NCBI GenBank assembly: GCA_025210485.1
Contig: JAOARN010000147.1
Span: forward strand, 1-57,580
Direction of reading: 5' to 3'
From: Marinifilaceae bacterium
GTDB lineage: Bacteria; Bacteroidota; Bacteroidia; Bacteroidales; Marinifilaceae
DNA: 57,580 nt
A model generated the notes under the pieces. That model was given only the letters and a program-made list of their open reading frames with translations. It did not search any database and was not told the DNA's origin. Position numbers and translations under genes: made by a program. Every line of letters begins with the position of its first letter. Position 1 is the first letter of the stretch. Shown here in pieces: positions 17,616 to 26,900 of this stretch.

Positions 17616-18641
17616 ATGGGGTATAGAATTTTTGGTGAGAATATAAGAACCTTTGGTTTTGCAATATTTTTTATGTTGATAGCAGTAGTGGTTGGAACTA
17701 TTGGTTATATGATAATCCAACCTGAATATACCGTGGTTGATGCATTGTATATGACTGTTATTACTCTTTCGACTGTAGGTTTTGGAGAGGTTCACACACT
17801 TAGCAATTCAGGAAAGTTATTCACAGTGTTTTTGATTTTTATAAGTTTTGGTATTTTTGGTTATTTAGCATCCGCAATAACTAGGTTTATTTTAGATGGA
17901 GTTTTTCGCCGCAATTTAAGAGAATATAGAGTTTTAAAGAAAATGAAAAAATTAGATAAACACGTTATTGTATGTGGGTTTGGAAGAAATGGAAGACAAG
18001 CCTGCATCGAATTATTAAAGCATGGCGAGTCAGTAGTGGTTGTTGATTCAAGTGATGCAGGAATAGAGAAAATAAGGAATTACCCTGATCTTTTATATAT
18101 TCAGGGTGATGCTACGCATGATGATGTATTAGATTCTGCAAATATCAAAAGAGCAAAGGCTTTAATAACAGCAATACCTAAGGATGCAGATAATGTCTAT
18201 GTGGTGTTGACAGCAAGGGAGATGAATCCCGATATAAAGATAATTTCTCGTTCTTCAAATATTCAAGCTGACCATAAATTGAAAAGAGCAGGAGCAGATA
18301 ATGTAATAATGCCTGATAGGCTTGGAGGGCAGCAAATGGCAAAGCTTGTGGCTCAGCCTGATGTGATAGAGTTTATAGATAATATATTATTGCAGTCAAC
18401 TCAGGGGGTTAATCTGGTTGAGGTGAGCTGTAAGAATATCTCCGATGAGTTTAATGGAAAATCTATAAAGGAACTAAATGTAAGAAATAGATCAGGTGCT
18501 AACATAATAGGATTAAAAGATGCTATAGGGAATTATATTTATAATCCTTCTGCCGAAATTGTGCTTAGTCGTGGTTTTCACTTATTTGTACTTGGGGATA
18601 ATTCGCAAGTCGAAAATCTGAAGAAGTTTTTATTGAAGTAA
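17616..18641 (+). CDS. Two-TM potassium channel with RCK (TrkA-N/TrkA-C) domains
   Basis: A predicted K+ channel of the MthK/YugO kind. From ATG 17616: TM1 about residues 14-34, a pore helix and selectivity filter TVGFGE at 53-58 (the classical form is TVGYGD), TM2 about 65-88, then an NAD-binding RCK/TrkA-N domain starting HVIVCGFGRNGRQA near 116-129, and a TrkA-C-like tail from about 250. The frame extends upstream to TTG 17568, which would add 16 residues with a hydrophobic, cysteine-containing stretch. I prefer the ATG because it directly precedes the first membrane helix. Confidence 0.92.
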   Translation: MGYRIFGENIRTFGFAIFFMLIAVVVGTIGYMIIQPEYTVVDALYMTVITLSTVGFGEVHTLSNSGKLFTVFLIFISFGIFGYLASAITRFILDGVFRRNLREYRVLKKMKKLDKHVIVCGFGRNGRQACIELLKHGESVVVVDSSDAGIEKIRNYPDLLYIQGDATHDDVLDSANIKRAKALITAIPKDADNVYVVLTAREMNPDIKIISRSSNIQADHKLKRAGADNVIMPDRLGGQQMAKLVAQPDVIEFIDNILLQSTQGVNLVEVSCKNISDEFNGKSIKELNVRNRSGANIIGLKDAIGNYIYNPSAEIVLSRGFHLFVLGDNSQVENLKKFLLK

Positions 18642-18697
18642 TTGTGTTTGTCTTTATTTGATATGCATGATTTGTTTGAAATTTTAAAATATATTTT

Positions 18698-19531
18698 ATG
18701 GAGTTTGAGTATTCGTGGTCATCAATATTATTTGCATTTGGATTAACTCTTTTTGCCGGTTTGTCAACAGGTATAGGCAGTGCATTGGCTTTTTTTGCAA
18801 AATCAGAGAATAAGAAATTTTTATCTCTTTCATTAGGATTCTCTGCAGGGGTTATGATTTATGTTTCATTTGTTGAAATTTTTCAGAAGGCTAAAGATTC
18901 TTTAGTAGGAGTGTATGGTCAAAATTATGGTGTTGTTTACACTGTTTTGGCATTTTTTGGAGGAATAGCATTTATTGCTTTGATTGATAAATTGATTCCT
19001 TCTTATGAAAACCCACATGAGGTTAAATCTTTAAAGAAGCTAGAAGAACAATCTTCTGATGAAAAAAATAAAAAATTGATGAGGATGGGAGTGTTCTCAG
19101 CTCTGGCAATTGCTATTCATAATTTTCCAGAAGGATTGGCAACATTTTCCGCAGCTTTGACAGATCCTAGTATAGCTTTGCCTATTGCATTTGCTATTGC
19201 AATACATAATATACCTGAGGGTATAGCGGTGTCAGTCCCAATTTATTATGCCACAAAAAATAGAAAGAAGGCTTTCACTCTTTCTTTTCTGTCAGGACTT
19301 GCAGAACCAGTAGGGGCGATAATAGGTTTTGGTTTGATTTACTTTTTTGTTGGTTTGGATGATGCTAGTTTTGGGATTTTATTTGCTGCGGTAGCAGGAA
19401 TAATGGTATTTATATCTTTAGATGAATTATTGCCAACGGCAGAAGAATATGGAGAACACCATATTGCAATTTATGGACTAATATCAGGAATGGCTGTAAT
19501 GGCAGGTAGTTTATTGTTGTTCTTATTTTGA
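18698..19531 (+). CDS. ZIP family metal transporter (ZupT-like)
   Basis: Imports divalent metal ions such as Zn2+ across the inner membrane. Eight hydrophobic segments are expected in 277 residues, and the two metal-site signatures are clear: HNFPEG at residues 141-146 and HNIPEG at 170-175. A polar, Lys/Glu-rich loop near 105-128 is typical of the variable loop between TM3 and TM4. It lies 56 nt after the channel gene and ends just before a strong bidirectional terminator. Confidence 0.93.
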   Translation: MEFEYSWSSILFAFGLTLFAGLSTGIGSALAFFAKSENKKFLSLSLGFSAGVMIYVSFVEIFQKAKDSLVGVYGQNYGVVYTVLAFFGGIAFIALIDKLIPSYENPHEVKSLKKLEEQSSDEKNKKLMRMGVFSALAIAIHNFPEGLATFSAALTDPSIALPIAFAIAIHNIPEGIAVSVPIYYATKNRKKAFTLSFLSGLAEPVGAIIGFGLIYFFVGLDDASFGILFAAVAGIMVFISLDELLPTAEEYGEHHIAIYGLISGMAVMAGSLLLFLF

Positions 19532-19557
19532 AGAATAAAAATTAAGAAACAAAAAAA

Positions 19558-19578
19558 GCAACATTTTTAAAATGTTGC
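19558..19578. terminator. Bidirectional terminator (ZIP gene / SRP-tRNA operon)
   Basis: GCAACATTT and AAATGTTGC form a tight stem, with A7 on one side and T8 on the other. It lies between the ZIP transporter stop and the 3' end of the minus-strand tRNA operon and can terminate both. Confidence 0.9.
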
Positions 19579-19587
19579 TTTTTTTTG

Positions 19588-19661
19588 AGCCAATGGAGGG
19601 ACTCGAACCCACGACCTGCTGATTACAAATCAGCTGCTCTAGCCAGCTGAGCTACATTGGC
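19588..19661 (-). tRNA. tRNA-Thr (TGT)
   Basis: Full cloverleaf on the minus strand: acceptor GCCAATG against CATTGGC, D-arm with AGCTCAGCTGGCTAGAGC, anticodon loop TTTGTAA giving anticodon TGT (reads ACA and other ACN codons), T-arm GTGGGTTCGAGTCCC (TTCGA present), discriminator T. The CCA end is not encoded. Its sequence is identical to the copy at 19758-19831. Confidence 0.96.
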
Positions 19662-19678
19662 AAATTTTATGTTTTTTG

Positions 19679-19750
19679 AGCCATTGATGAGATTTGAACT
19701 CATGACCTCTTCCTTACCAAGGAAGCGCTCTACCCCTGAGCTACAACGGC
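19679..19750 (-). tRNA. tRNA-Thr (GGT)
   Basis: Acceptor GCCGTTG pairs with CAATGGC (one G-T pair). D-arm AGCTCAGGGGTAGAGC, anticodon loop TTGGTAA giving GGT (ACC/ACT codons), T-arm ATGAGTTCAAATCTCAT with TTCAA. CCA is not encoded. It lies between the two identical TGT copies. Confidence 0.95.
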
Positions 19751-19757
19751 AAAAAAG

Positions 19758-19831
19758 AGCCAATGGAGGGACTCGAACCCACGACCTGCTGATTACAAAT
19801 CAGCTGCTCTAGCCAGCTGAGCTACATTGGC
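19758..19831 (-). tRNA. tRNA-Thr (TGT), second copy
   Basis: Identical in sequence to the tRNA at 19588-19661 as far as I can read. It is the first tRNA after the SRP RNA in the direction of transcription, separated from it by about 9 nt, so it should be released by processing of a shared precursor. Confidence 0.96.
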
Positions 19832-19840
19832 AAAAAAGAA

Positions 19841-19934
19841 GGTTAGCAACAACGTCGCACCGCTACAACCTCCTACCCTTGCTGCCTTCCGACCCTGGGG
19901 GATTCAGAGGGAGCTGGTCGCGCTGTGCTAACCC
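19841..19934 (-). ncRNA. ffs: Signal recognition particle RNA, bacterial small type (4.5S)
   Basis: On the minus strand the apical loop signature GGTCGGAAGGCAGCAAGGGT is present with the matching internal-loop strands. The ends GGGTTAGCA and TGCTAACC pair to close the hairpin, giving about 94 nt. This RNA joins Ffh to target nascent membrane proteins. It is the first gene of an SRP RNA-tRNA-Thr operon: the promoter is at 19940-19970, three tRNAs follow, and the terminator is at 19558-19578. Confidence 0.95.
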
Positions 19935-19939
19935 GACGA

Positions 19940-19970
19940 CAAAAGTAGAAAAAAACTGTTTCTCTGCAAA
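19940..19970 (-). promoter_or_regulatory. Promoter for the SRP RNA-tRNA operon
   Basis: On the minus strand TTTG (19967-19970), a 19-nt spacer, and TACTTTTG (19940-19947) match the Bacteroidota consensus exactly. The expected transcription start falls at the first base of the SRP RNA, which supports both calls. Confidence 0.85.
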
Positions 19971-20471
19971 TGTTTTTTTAAAATAATTTAAAGAATAAAT
20001 ATAAGTTTATCCTAATAAGCATATATCCAGTATGATAAAAAACTGTATTTTTTTGATGATAATTCATGTTTATCTTTTAATGTTTATGATTTTCTAATTT
20101 TTTTATCAAAAACAGACTGTTGTTTAAACAATATTTTATTAAATTTATGTAAGGAATGATTCTGTATTTTGCTTAACAGAATAATTAATTATTACTTGTT
20201 CTATATATAGAGAAATACAATGTGTAGATATAAGCTTTTTATTAATCATTGTATAGTTCAGATTATTAGAGTTATAGCTTAAAGACGTGGGTTTTGTTTA
20301 TCTTTTTGTAAAAAAAATCATGCAAATTATTTGCGATTTTAATATTATGTTTGTCATGCAATGATAAGGGAAGGAATTATTTTTAAATGTTTATCATTGA
20401 TTCGAACATACTAAAATAGGATGTCGGAATTTAATAATTGAAATTAATAACAATCAAAAAAATAAGAAAAA
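19971..20471. other. Divergent intergenic region before ohr
   Basis: About 500 nt without a coding frame. It contains a TATGTTTG -7-like element at 20346-20353, a 13-bp palindrome (GCAAAT, T, ATTTGC) at 20322-20334, and a 9-bp inverted repeat CAATGATAA (20359-20367) / TTATCATTG (20391-20399). These may be operators for ohr. They do not resemble the published OhrR operator half-site pattern closely. Confidence 0.45.
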
Positions 20472-20894
20472 ATGGATACATCTAAGTTATATAGTACAGA
20501 GGTAAGAGTAGAAGGTGGTCGTAATGGAAAAGCAACTAGTAATGATGGAGTTTTAAATCTAGAATTAAGAATGCCAAAAGAACTAGGTGGTACAGGCGGT
20601 GAATATACTAATCCAGAACAATTGTTTGCAGCGGGTTTTGCTGCATGTTTTGATGGTGCTTTAAACCTTATGGCAAAGCAGAGAAAAATGATGTTGAAAA
20701 ATACTGCTATTGATGCAAGTGTTGAATTAGTTAAAGTAGAAGATGGGTTAAAATTAGGAGTTAAACTAACTGTTGAGATACCAGAAGTGGAAGAGAGTTT
20801 AGCAAAAGAATTATTAAAAGAAGCTCACGAATTTTGCCCATATTCAAGAGCAACACGTGGAAACATTGATGTTGTTGTTGAGTTGGCTAAATAA
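20472..20894 (+). CDS. ohr: Organic hydroperoxide resistance protein (Ohr/OsmC family)
   Basis: A thiol peroxidase that reduces organic hydroperoxides. Both redox cysteines are in family context: Cys59 in AAGFAACFDGALN and Cys122 in EFCPYSRATRGN. The N-terminus LYSTEVRVEGGRNG is typical of Ohr rather than OsmC. Length of 140 residues is standard. It is monocistronic: a long non-coding region precedes it and a hairpin terminator follows at 20950-20986. No OhrR-type MarR regulator gene is adjacent. Confidence 0.95.
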   Translation: MDTSKLYSTEVRVEGGRNGKATSNDGVLNLELRMPKELGGTGGEYTNPEQLFAAGFAACFDGALNLMAKQRKMMLKNTAIDASVELVKVEDGLKLGVKLTVEIPEVEESLAKELLKEAHEFCPYSRATRGNIDVVVELAK

Positions 20895-20949
20895 TTATAA
20901 CTCCTTTGCATAATGTTATAGTTTGAAAGATAGTTGATAAATCTATTTA

Positions 20950-20986
20950 GGTGGTAAATAAGTCTGTTAAGATTTTATTTACCACC
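20950..20986 (+). terminator. Terminator of ohr
   Basis: GGTGGTAAATAA pairs with TTATTTACCACC around a short loop, followed by TTTTATTTTTTTA. It lies about 55 nt after the ohr stop and inside the upstream extension of the rsmG frame, which supports the internal start chosen for rsmG. Confidence 0.8.
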
Positions 20987-21100
20987 TTTTATTTTTTTAT
21001 GAAGGAGATAGTCAGATTAAAAAAACTAGATAAAATACCTTTATTTCAAAAAAAATGTTTTGCTTTACAGTTTGAAACAAGAATAGAAAAAATAATTATA

Positions 21101-21724
21101 ATGGATATCATACATAAGTATTTTCCTGATTTGGATGAAGATAAATTAGAAAAATTATCGAAGTTGAAAGATTTGTATTTTGAATGGAATCAAAAAATAA
21201 ATGTAATTTCACGAAAAGATATAGATCAGTTGTATTTAAGGCATGTCTTACATTCATTAAGTATTTGTAAGTATACCGATTTTGTTGATGGAACTGATGT
21301 GATGGATGTAGGTACAGGAGGTGGATTTCCGGGGATTCCATTGGCTATTATGTTTCCTAATTGTAATTTTCATCTTGTGGATTCTATTGGAAAGAAAATA
21401 AAAGTTGTTGAGGCTGTTAGTGAAGCTTTAGGATTGACAAACTTGAAGGCAAGTCATACTAGGGTGCAGGCGGTGAAGGAGAAGTACGACTTTATTGTAA
21501 GTCGCGCTGTTACTGCTTTTCCTGGATTTGTAAATATGTGTAAGAATAAAATTAAGGCAGAAAATAAAAACAGTATTGCAAATGGTATAATATATCTTAA
21601 AGGTGGAGATTTTGATTCTGAAGTAAAGCAATATGGAGCTAACCTAACTATGCACGAAATAACAGATTATTTTGAAGAGGAGTTTTTTGAAACAAAAAAG
21701 ATAATTCATTTACGAATGAGATAA
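21101..21724 (+). CDS. rsmG: 16S rRNA (guanine-527-N7)-methyltransferase RsmG
   Basis: SAM-dependent methylation of G527 of 16S rRNA. From ATG 21101 the protein is 207 residues, the family's usual size. Landmarks are NVISRKDIDQLYLRHVLHS near 34-52 (core NVISR and RHxLHSL), and the SAM-binding DVGTGGGFPGIPLAI at 69-83. The open frame extends 50 codons further upstream to 20951, but that extension crosses the ohr terminator hairpin and is not conserved-looking, so I reject it. It converges on the proline dehydrogenase gene over a shared terminator. Confidence 0.94.
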   Translation: MDIIHKYFPDLDEDKLEKLSKLKDLYFEWNQKINVISRKDIDQLYLRHVLHSLSICKYTDFVDGTDVMDVGTGGGFPGIPLAIMFPNCNFHLVDSIGKKIKVVEAVSEALGLTNLKASHTRVQAVKEKYDFIVSRAVTAFPGFVNMCKNKIKAENKNSIANGIIYLKGGDFDSEVKQYGANLTMHEITDYFEEEFFETKKIIHLRMR

Positions 21725-21728
21725 AAAA

Positions 21729-21749
21729 AGCCTACATAATTTGTAGGCT
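21729..21749. terminator. Bidirectional terminator between rsmG and proline dehydrogenase
   Basis: AGCCTACA and TGTAGGCT form a stem flanked by A7 and T7, between two convergent stop codons. Confidence 0.88.
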
Positions 21750-21762
21750 TTTTTTGCATATA

Positions 21763-22674
21763 CTATCCTTTGCAAAAAAGTGCTTTTATAATGTGGGATG
21801 CCATTTTTGGGTTTTCTTTCAATCTTCTTGTTGAATATCCAAACCAATCTTTGCCAAAAGGTACATATACTCTCATATTATGTCCTTTGTCGACTATTGA
21901 TTTTCTTAGTTTTGGGGTAACACCGTAAAGCATTTGGAATTCATATTTTTCTTTAGGCACATTATATTTTTCAAGTAATTCGAAGGCTGGTTTCACAATG
22001 TTTTTATCATGTGTTGCAATTCCTGGATATATACCGTTTTTAAGCATGAAATCTAAATTCTTAATGAAATTATCATTGATTTCATCGTATTTTTTATAGG
22101 CTATTTCTTTTGGTTCCACATATATACCTTTACATAATCTGTAATTTAAAGGAGTTTCCATATTGTGAATATCCATTAGCTTTTCTAGGTCTTCGTATGT
22201 TCGTTTTAGGTATGCTTGAACTACTAAACCAACATTTTTTGGAAATTCCTCTTTAAGCTTTCTATACATATCTATTTCCATATCAACACAGGGAGAATCC
22301 TCCATATCGATTCTTATAAAATTATTGTATTCGGCAGCTTTAGCAACAACTTCACGTATGTTTTCATAGCATTTTTTAGGATCTATCAATAGACCAAAGA
22401 AAGTGGGTTTGACCGAGTAATTTCCATTAACTTTATTTTTTTCAAACTCCTCAATTATTTTAAGATAAGCATCTTTGTTTTCTGTTGCTTCGTCAAGATT
22501 TTTGATAAATTCACCCAGAAGATCAACGGTTACCATAATTCCTTGATCATTTAGTTTCTTAGCTGCTTTAATAGCATCTTCGATAGTTTCACCAGCTATG
22601 TAATTTTTAGAAAAAAGCCAAATTAGGCTTTTTGGCATGTATGGCAGCATTGCTGCAATTAATTTGTTAAACAT
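21763..22674 (-). CDS. Proline dehydrogenase (stand-alone PRODH)
   Basis: FAD-dependent oxidation of proline to pyrroline-5-carboxylate. The TIM-barrel signatures are present: FIRIDMEDSP, LNYRLCKGIY, GIATHD, YEFQMLYGV, and the C-terminal substrate-binding STRRLKENP. At 303 residues it is a monofunctional enzyme without the aldehyde dehydrogenase half of PutA, and no P5C dehydrogenase gene is adjacent. The N-terminus (MFNKLIAAMLPYMP) is amphipathic, which fits peripheral membrane binding. Confidence 0.92.
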   Translation of the reverse strand: MFNKLIAAMLPYMPKSLIWLFSKNYIAGETIEDAIKAAKKLNDQGIMVTVDLLGEFIKNLDEATENKDAYLKIIEEFEKNKVNGNYSVKPTFFGLLIDPKKCYENIREVVAKAAEYNNFIRIDMEDSPCVDMEIDMYRKLKEEFPKNVGLVVQAYLKRTYEDLEKLMDIHNMETPLNYRLCKGIYVEPKEIAYKKYDEINDNFIKNLDFMLKNGIYPGIATHDKNIVKPAFELLEKYNVPKEKYEFQMLYGVTPKLRKSIVDKGHNMRVYVPFGKDWFGYSTRRLKENPKMASHIIKALFCKG

Positions 22675-23051
22675 TGTATTAGTATTTTAGGGTTATCATT
22701 TTAGAGTACTACAATGTAAAGATAGATTAGCAAAAAAAAAATGATGTTTGTCAGCATGTGAGAATGTGTTCATAAAATGATTTGACTTTATCTCAATAAT
22801 TGTTTAATTGATGTAAAATATTCATAATATTATTTTGAAGTCTGCATTTAAAGCTTATATTTGCTTAAAATTTTTCGGAAAGCATATTAACTGCGAGTAG
22901 TTAAGAAAGATTTTAATTGACATAAAAAAATGCAAAAGATATTTTATCTGTATTTCTTGAACGAATAAACTCTTAAGATTTACTCTAAATATTGTCAATT
23001 TAACTTACATAAAGAAATCAATTATTTATACTAATAAATTCCATAATATTT
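22675..23051. other. Intergenic region before the OmpH-like gene
   Basis: 377 nt between divergent genes. It has a plus-strand promoter at 22834-22863. I see no other RNA or coding signal. Confidence 0.55.
22834..22863 (+). promoter_or_regulatory. Promoter for the OmpH-like gene
   Basis: TTTG at 22834-22837, an 18-nt spacer, then TATATTTG at 22856-22863. This implies a leader of about 180 nt to the ATG at 23052, which is long. A nearer promoter may exist. Confidence 0.5.
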
Positions 23052-23648
23052 ATGAAAAACTTATCACTTGTTTTGAATGTTGTACTTATAGTAGCTGTTG
23101 GTGTTTTGTATGCAATAGAATTTTCAGCTAACAATAATAATAATGAACAAGCAGGAGGATCGAAAGAGGGAGATATCGTTTATATTAATACCGATTCATT
23201 ACTTTTAAATTATAATTTTGCAAAAGATATTAACGAAAAATTTCTAAAAAAACAAGAAGACTCAAGAGCTGAATTAAATTTCAAGTTAAAGAAACTTAAT
23301 CAGGAAGCTGTTGATTTTCAAAAGAAAATACAAAATAATGGATTTTTAACTCGTCAAAGAGCTGAGCAAGCTCAACAAAAACTTATTCGTAAAGAAAAAG
23401 ATTTGCAGAATTTGGAAGAGAAGATTAAAAATGAATTGTTTAATGAGCAAAATGCTATTAATAAAAGATTATTTGATAGTGTTACAAACTATTTAGAAGC
23501 TTATAATTCTAAGAAAAATTATAATTTAATTCTAAGCACAACTAAAGGTGGGAATGTGTTGTTTTCAAAAAATGGTTTAGATATTACTAAAGAAATCATT
23601 GATGGATTGAATGCTAGATACACAAAAAAAGAGACAGCAGAAAAGTAA
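23052..23648 (+). CDS. OmpH/Skp family periplasmic chaperone-like protein
   Basis: 198 residues. A hydrophobic N-terminal segment (about residues 1-24) is a signal or anchor. It is followed by an Asn-rich linker, then IVYINTDSLLLNYNFA, the start of the OmpH/Skp domain, and a long helical hairpin rich in Lys, Gln and Glu (about 70-140). The C-terminal part YNLILSTTKGGNVLFS is the conserved strand that closes the Skp body. Skp proteins form trimers that hold unfolded outer-membrane proteins. There is a clear terminator after the stop. Confidence 0.9.
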   Translation: MKNLSLVLNVVLIVAVGVLYAIEFSANNNNNEQAGGSKEGDIVYINTDSLLLNYNFAKDINEKFLKKQEDSRAELNFKLKKLNQEAVDFQKKIQNNGFLTRQRAEQAQQKLIRKEKDLQNLEEKIKNELFNEQNAINKRLFDSVTNYLEAYNSKKNYNLILSTTKGGNVLFSKNGLDITKEIIDGLNARYTKKETAEK

Positions 23649-23674
23649 AATAATATTTCTTGACCCAATAGAAG

Positions 23675-23699
23675 AATCCGATATTTTTAATATCGGATT
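23675..23699 (+). terminator. Terminator of the OmpH-like gene
   Basis: AATCCGATA and TATCGGATT form a stem around TTTTTAA, followed by a run of eight or more T. Confidence 0.85.
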
Positions 23700-23847
23700 T
23701 TTTTTGCTAATATTTTTTGTAACAGAATATCTAGATATTTATATAATAAATGAGTTTATATGTGATAGGTTTCAATGCTTAATCAAAAATATTAATATAT
23801 AGATAGTTTAATATAATATATAATAGTTTTATAATTAAATATAAATA

Positions 23848-23879
23848 TTTGAATTTAAAGAAAATTAAACATACTTTCG
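23848..23879 (+). promoter_or_regulatory. Promoter for the T9SS cadherin-like gene
   Basis: TTTG at 23848-23851, a 20-nt spacer, TACTTTCG at 23872-23879 (one base from consensus). Predicted leader is about 34 nt to the ATG at 23920. Confidence 0.6.
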
Positions 23880-23919
23880 CAAACAATTGTTATATAGTAA
23901 ACTAAATTACCCCCGAATT

Positions 23920-26900
23920 ATGAAAGTTTCGTTATATTTATTAACATTTATCTTTATTTTAAATTTTACCACGCTTAAATCTCAGAATAAATATCCAGAA
24001 CAGTATAAAGTAAATAATACAAGTTATAATGCTGGAAGTGATTATTCAATCTCAATGCACCCTGAAGGAAATTATGTAATTGCATGGAGATCGAGCTCTC
24101 ACGATGCTAGTCAGTCGAATCGTTTTCGCTCTGCTATATGGGCTAGACAGTACAATAAAAATGGTCAAGCAAGTCATGAGGATTTTCAACTTCCTAGATA
24201 TTGGATATATGGTGAGTCATTCAATGGCAAACCAAGCATAGCCATGAGCAAGGAAGATGAATTTACAGTCTTTTGGGAAACTTATTTTTATGCTGGAGGT
24301 AGTAATAATTCCACTCGTAAAATAGTTCGTAAGCAAAATTATAATGCTACAAGTTTTGATGCCCCAAAATACTTTCCAAAAGCTTATGAGTCGAGATTCC
24401 AATTTGTTGAAGATATCGATTGGCACACACCAGGTCCTTTTAGTTATAGTCCATATATTGCTATAAGTCCATTTAAAGATAAACATTCATACAACTACAC
24501 TTACGCTTGGATTAAGAATACTGCCGACAATTTATCCAATATCTTTGTTAAATATTCATTTGGTATTGATCATGGCGATTTTGGAAGCTCTAAATCTGAA
24601 ACAATAAACATAACTGAAAATAATCCTGGACATTATAGAAATCCTAAAATATTAAAATACGGAGGTTTAAATACGCTTAAGTTTGTTATTGTATATGAAA
24701 AGCTCAACAATAATAAATGGGAAGTTTATTCACAACGGTTCGAATACAATCATGAAAATTCTGAATTTGATAGGAAAGACCTTCATTTAGTTACACCTCA
24801 AAATATTGAAGGATCCAAAATTGGGATGGCGATAAAACAAACAGGAGAATACGCTATATCTTGGTCTGAAAAAGACACGGAAAGTGCAAGTGTTGTTTAT
24901 ACTGAGATTACAGATGCGGATGACAATAATAGTCCAGCTATAAAATTACACAATGCAAATGGCTTACAAAATATCAATCCTTCAATTGCGGTAAACGACA
25001 AAGGTAATTTCTTATGCGCATGGGAGCAATTGACGCTTTTGGATGCACCACAAGATGAATATGCCAATAATCCAAAAATTAGTAATATATTCATTCGAGA
25101 AGTAAATGTTTTTGGTAAAAAGCTTGAAGGCAAAAAAAGAATTGCATTTTCTAGTTATTATTACGATGAGTTCGAAGGAATAAACTCTTCTAAACCTAAT
25201 ATAAATGCAGATGTAAATGGGGGAATCGTCATAAGTTGGATGCATAATTCTGACATCTATGCCAAACACATCAATACCAAATCCCATGCATCTCCAAACA
25301 ATATAATCTTAACAAAAACAACTCTAAAAGAAAATATTCATTCAGAAGAAGTTATAGCTCAACTACTGACCGATGGTGAAAATATTTATGATAATTATCA
25401 ATATGCTATTGTAGATGATGCGACTACAGATTATCAATTGTTTCGAATAGAAGGAAACAAACTGAAGACCAAAGAAGGAGTATTGATAGATTATGAAACT
25501 AAAAAGAAATACAGTCTTAAAATTAAATCTTTCTCCCCAAATGGAAACGAAATTACCAAAGAGATTGAATTTAGTGTCAACAATATAAATGAAGCTCCTA
25601 CAAATATTAGCATTGAAAACAATAGCATTGCCGAAAACACCAAAGATAGAACTGTCTCCATTATCACTGGAACCGATACTGATAGCGACAGATTAGTTTA
25701 TGCTCTTGTTACAGGAGAAGGCGATACAGATAATAATCAATTTATAGTTGAGGGAAACAGTCTTAAACTTGCGGAAAATATTGCTTTAAATTATCAAGCA
25801 AAAAAAGAATACAAAATTCGACTAGCTGTTTCTGATGCTCCATACAGCGCGAGTTATACATTTAGTAGTGGATTTTTGGGAGGTAGAGATAAAATTGAAG
25901 CCGAGGGTAAATATTTCTATTATGAAAAAGAATTCACTATACATATCACAGAGAAAGTAGCAGCTAAAACTATTAATCTCTCAAATAATGAAATAGATGA
26001 AAATTCGGAAGATAAAACTATTGGCGAATTAACTATAGATGTAGCGAATAATGGCGAGTATAGTTTCGATTTTGAGGATGAAAAAGACAAACTTAGTTTT
26101 GAAATTGAGGGAACTACATTGAAATTTAAAGACAATATAAATATTGATTTTGAAACAAAAGAGTCTTACCAGATCAATATTGCTCTAAAAGAGAATAATG
26201 TAAATATTCTCGAAAAATTATTTACAATTAATATTAATGATATAAACGAAGCGCCAACAGAGATTGAGTTATCAAATAATCGATTAAATGAAGATACAGA
26301 TGAATTATATATAGGAAATTTAAGTATTGATGACCCTGAGAAAGCTGTATTTATGTATTCTTTAGTAGATGGTGATGGAAGTGATGATAATGATAAATTT
26401 GAAATAGATGGTAGTAGTTTGAAAATAAAAAATGATACTAAGCTTAATTTTGAACAGAAAAGCGAATACCATGTGAGAATTCAAGCTCAGGAGAATGGTG
26501 TAAAATCAATCGAAAAGGAGTTTGTGATTTTTATACAAGATGTTAATGAGATTCCTGTTATTGAATTGATAGCCGATATATTAATCGAAAGTTCCGATGA
26601 CTGGCAATATCAAATTGAAGCAATAGATGAGGATAAACCGAATCAGGAATTAAGCTACTCATTGGAAAATGCTCCGAATGGAATGCAAATAAATCAAGCA
26701 ACGGGATTAATAAGTTTTAAACCGAATTCGGATCTAAATGGTGATTACAATATAACTGTTAGAACTGTTGATAATAACGGAGGTGAAGCCTTTACCAATT
26801 TTAATATTCAAATTAATTTACCGGAAGGTACTGCAACATCAATTGAGAAAGTAGGTGTTTCGGATAATTTGAGAATTTATCCAATCCCTACTGTAGACAA

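Noticed and set aside
20951..21100. Upstream extension of the rsmG reading frame by 50 codons
   Set aside because: It contains the ohr terminator hairpin, has no family similarity, and the ATG at 21101 gives the normal RsmG length and start.
24217..25287. Antisense open frames across the T9SS cadherin-like gene
   Set aside because: They have no domain content or start signals, and the sense frame has a signal peptide, repeats and a sorting domain.
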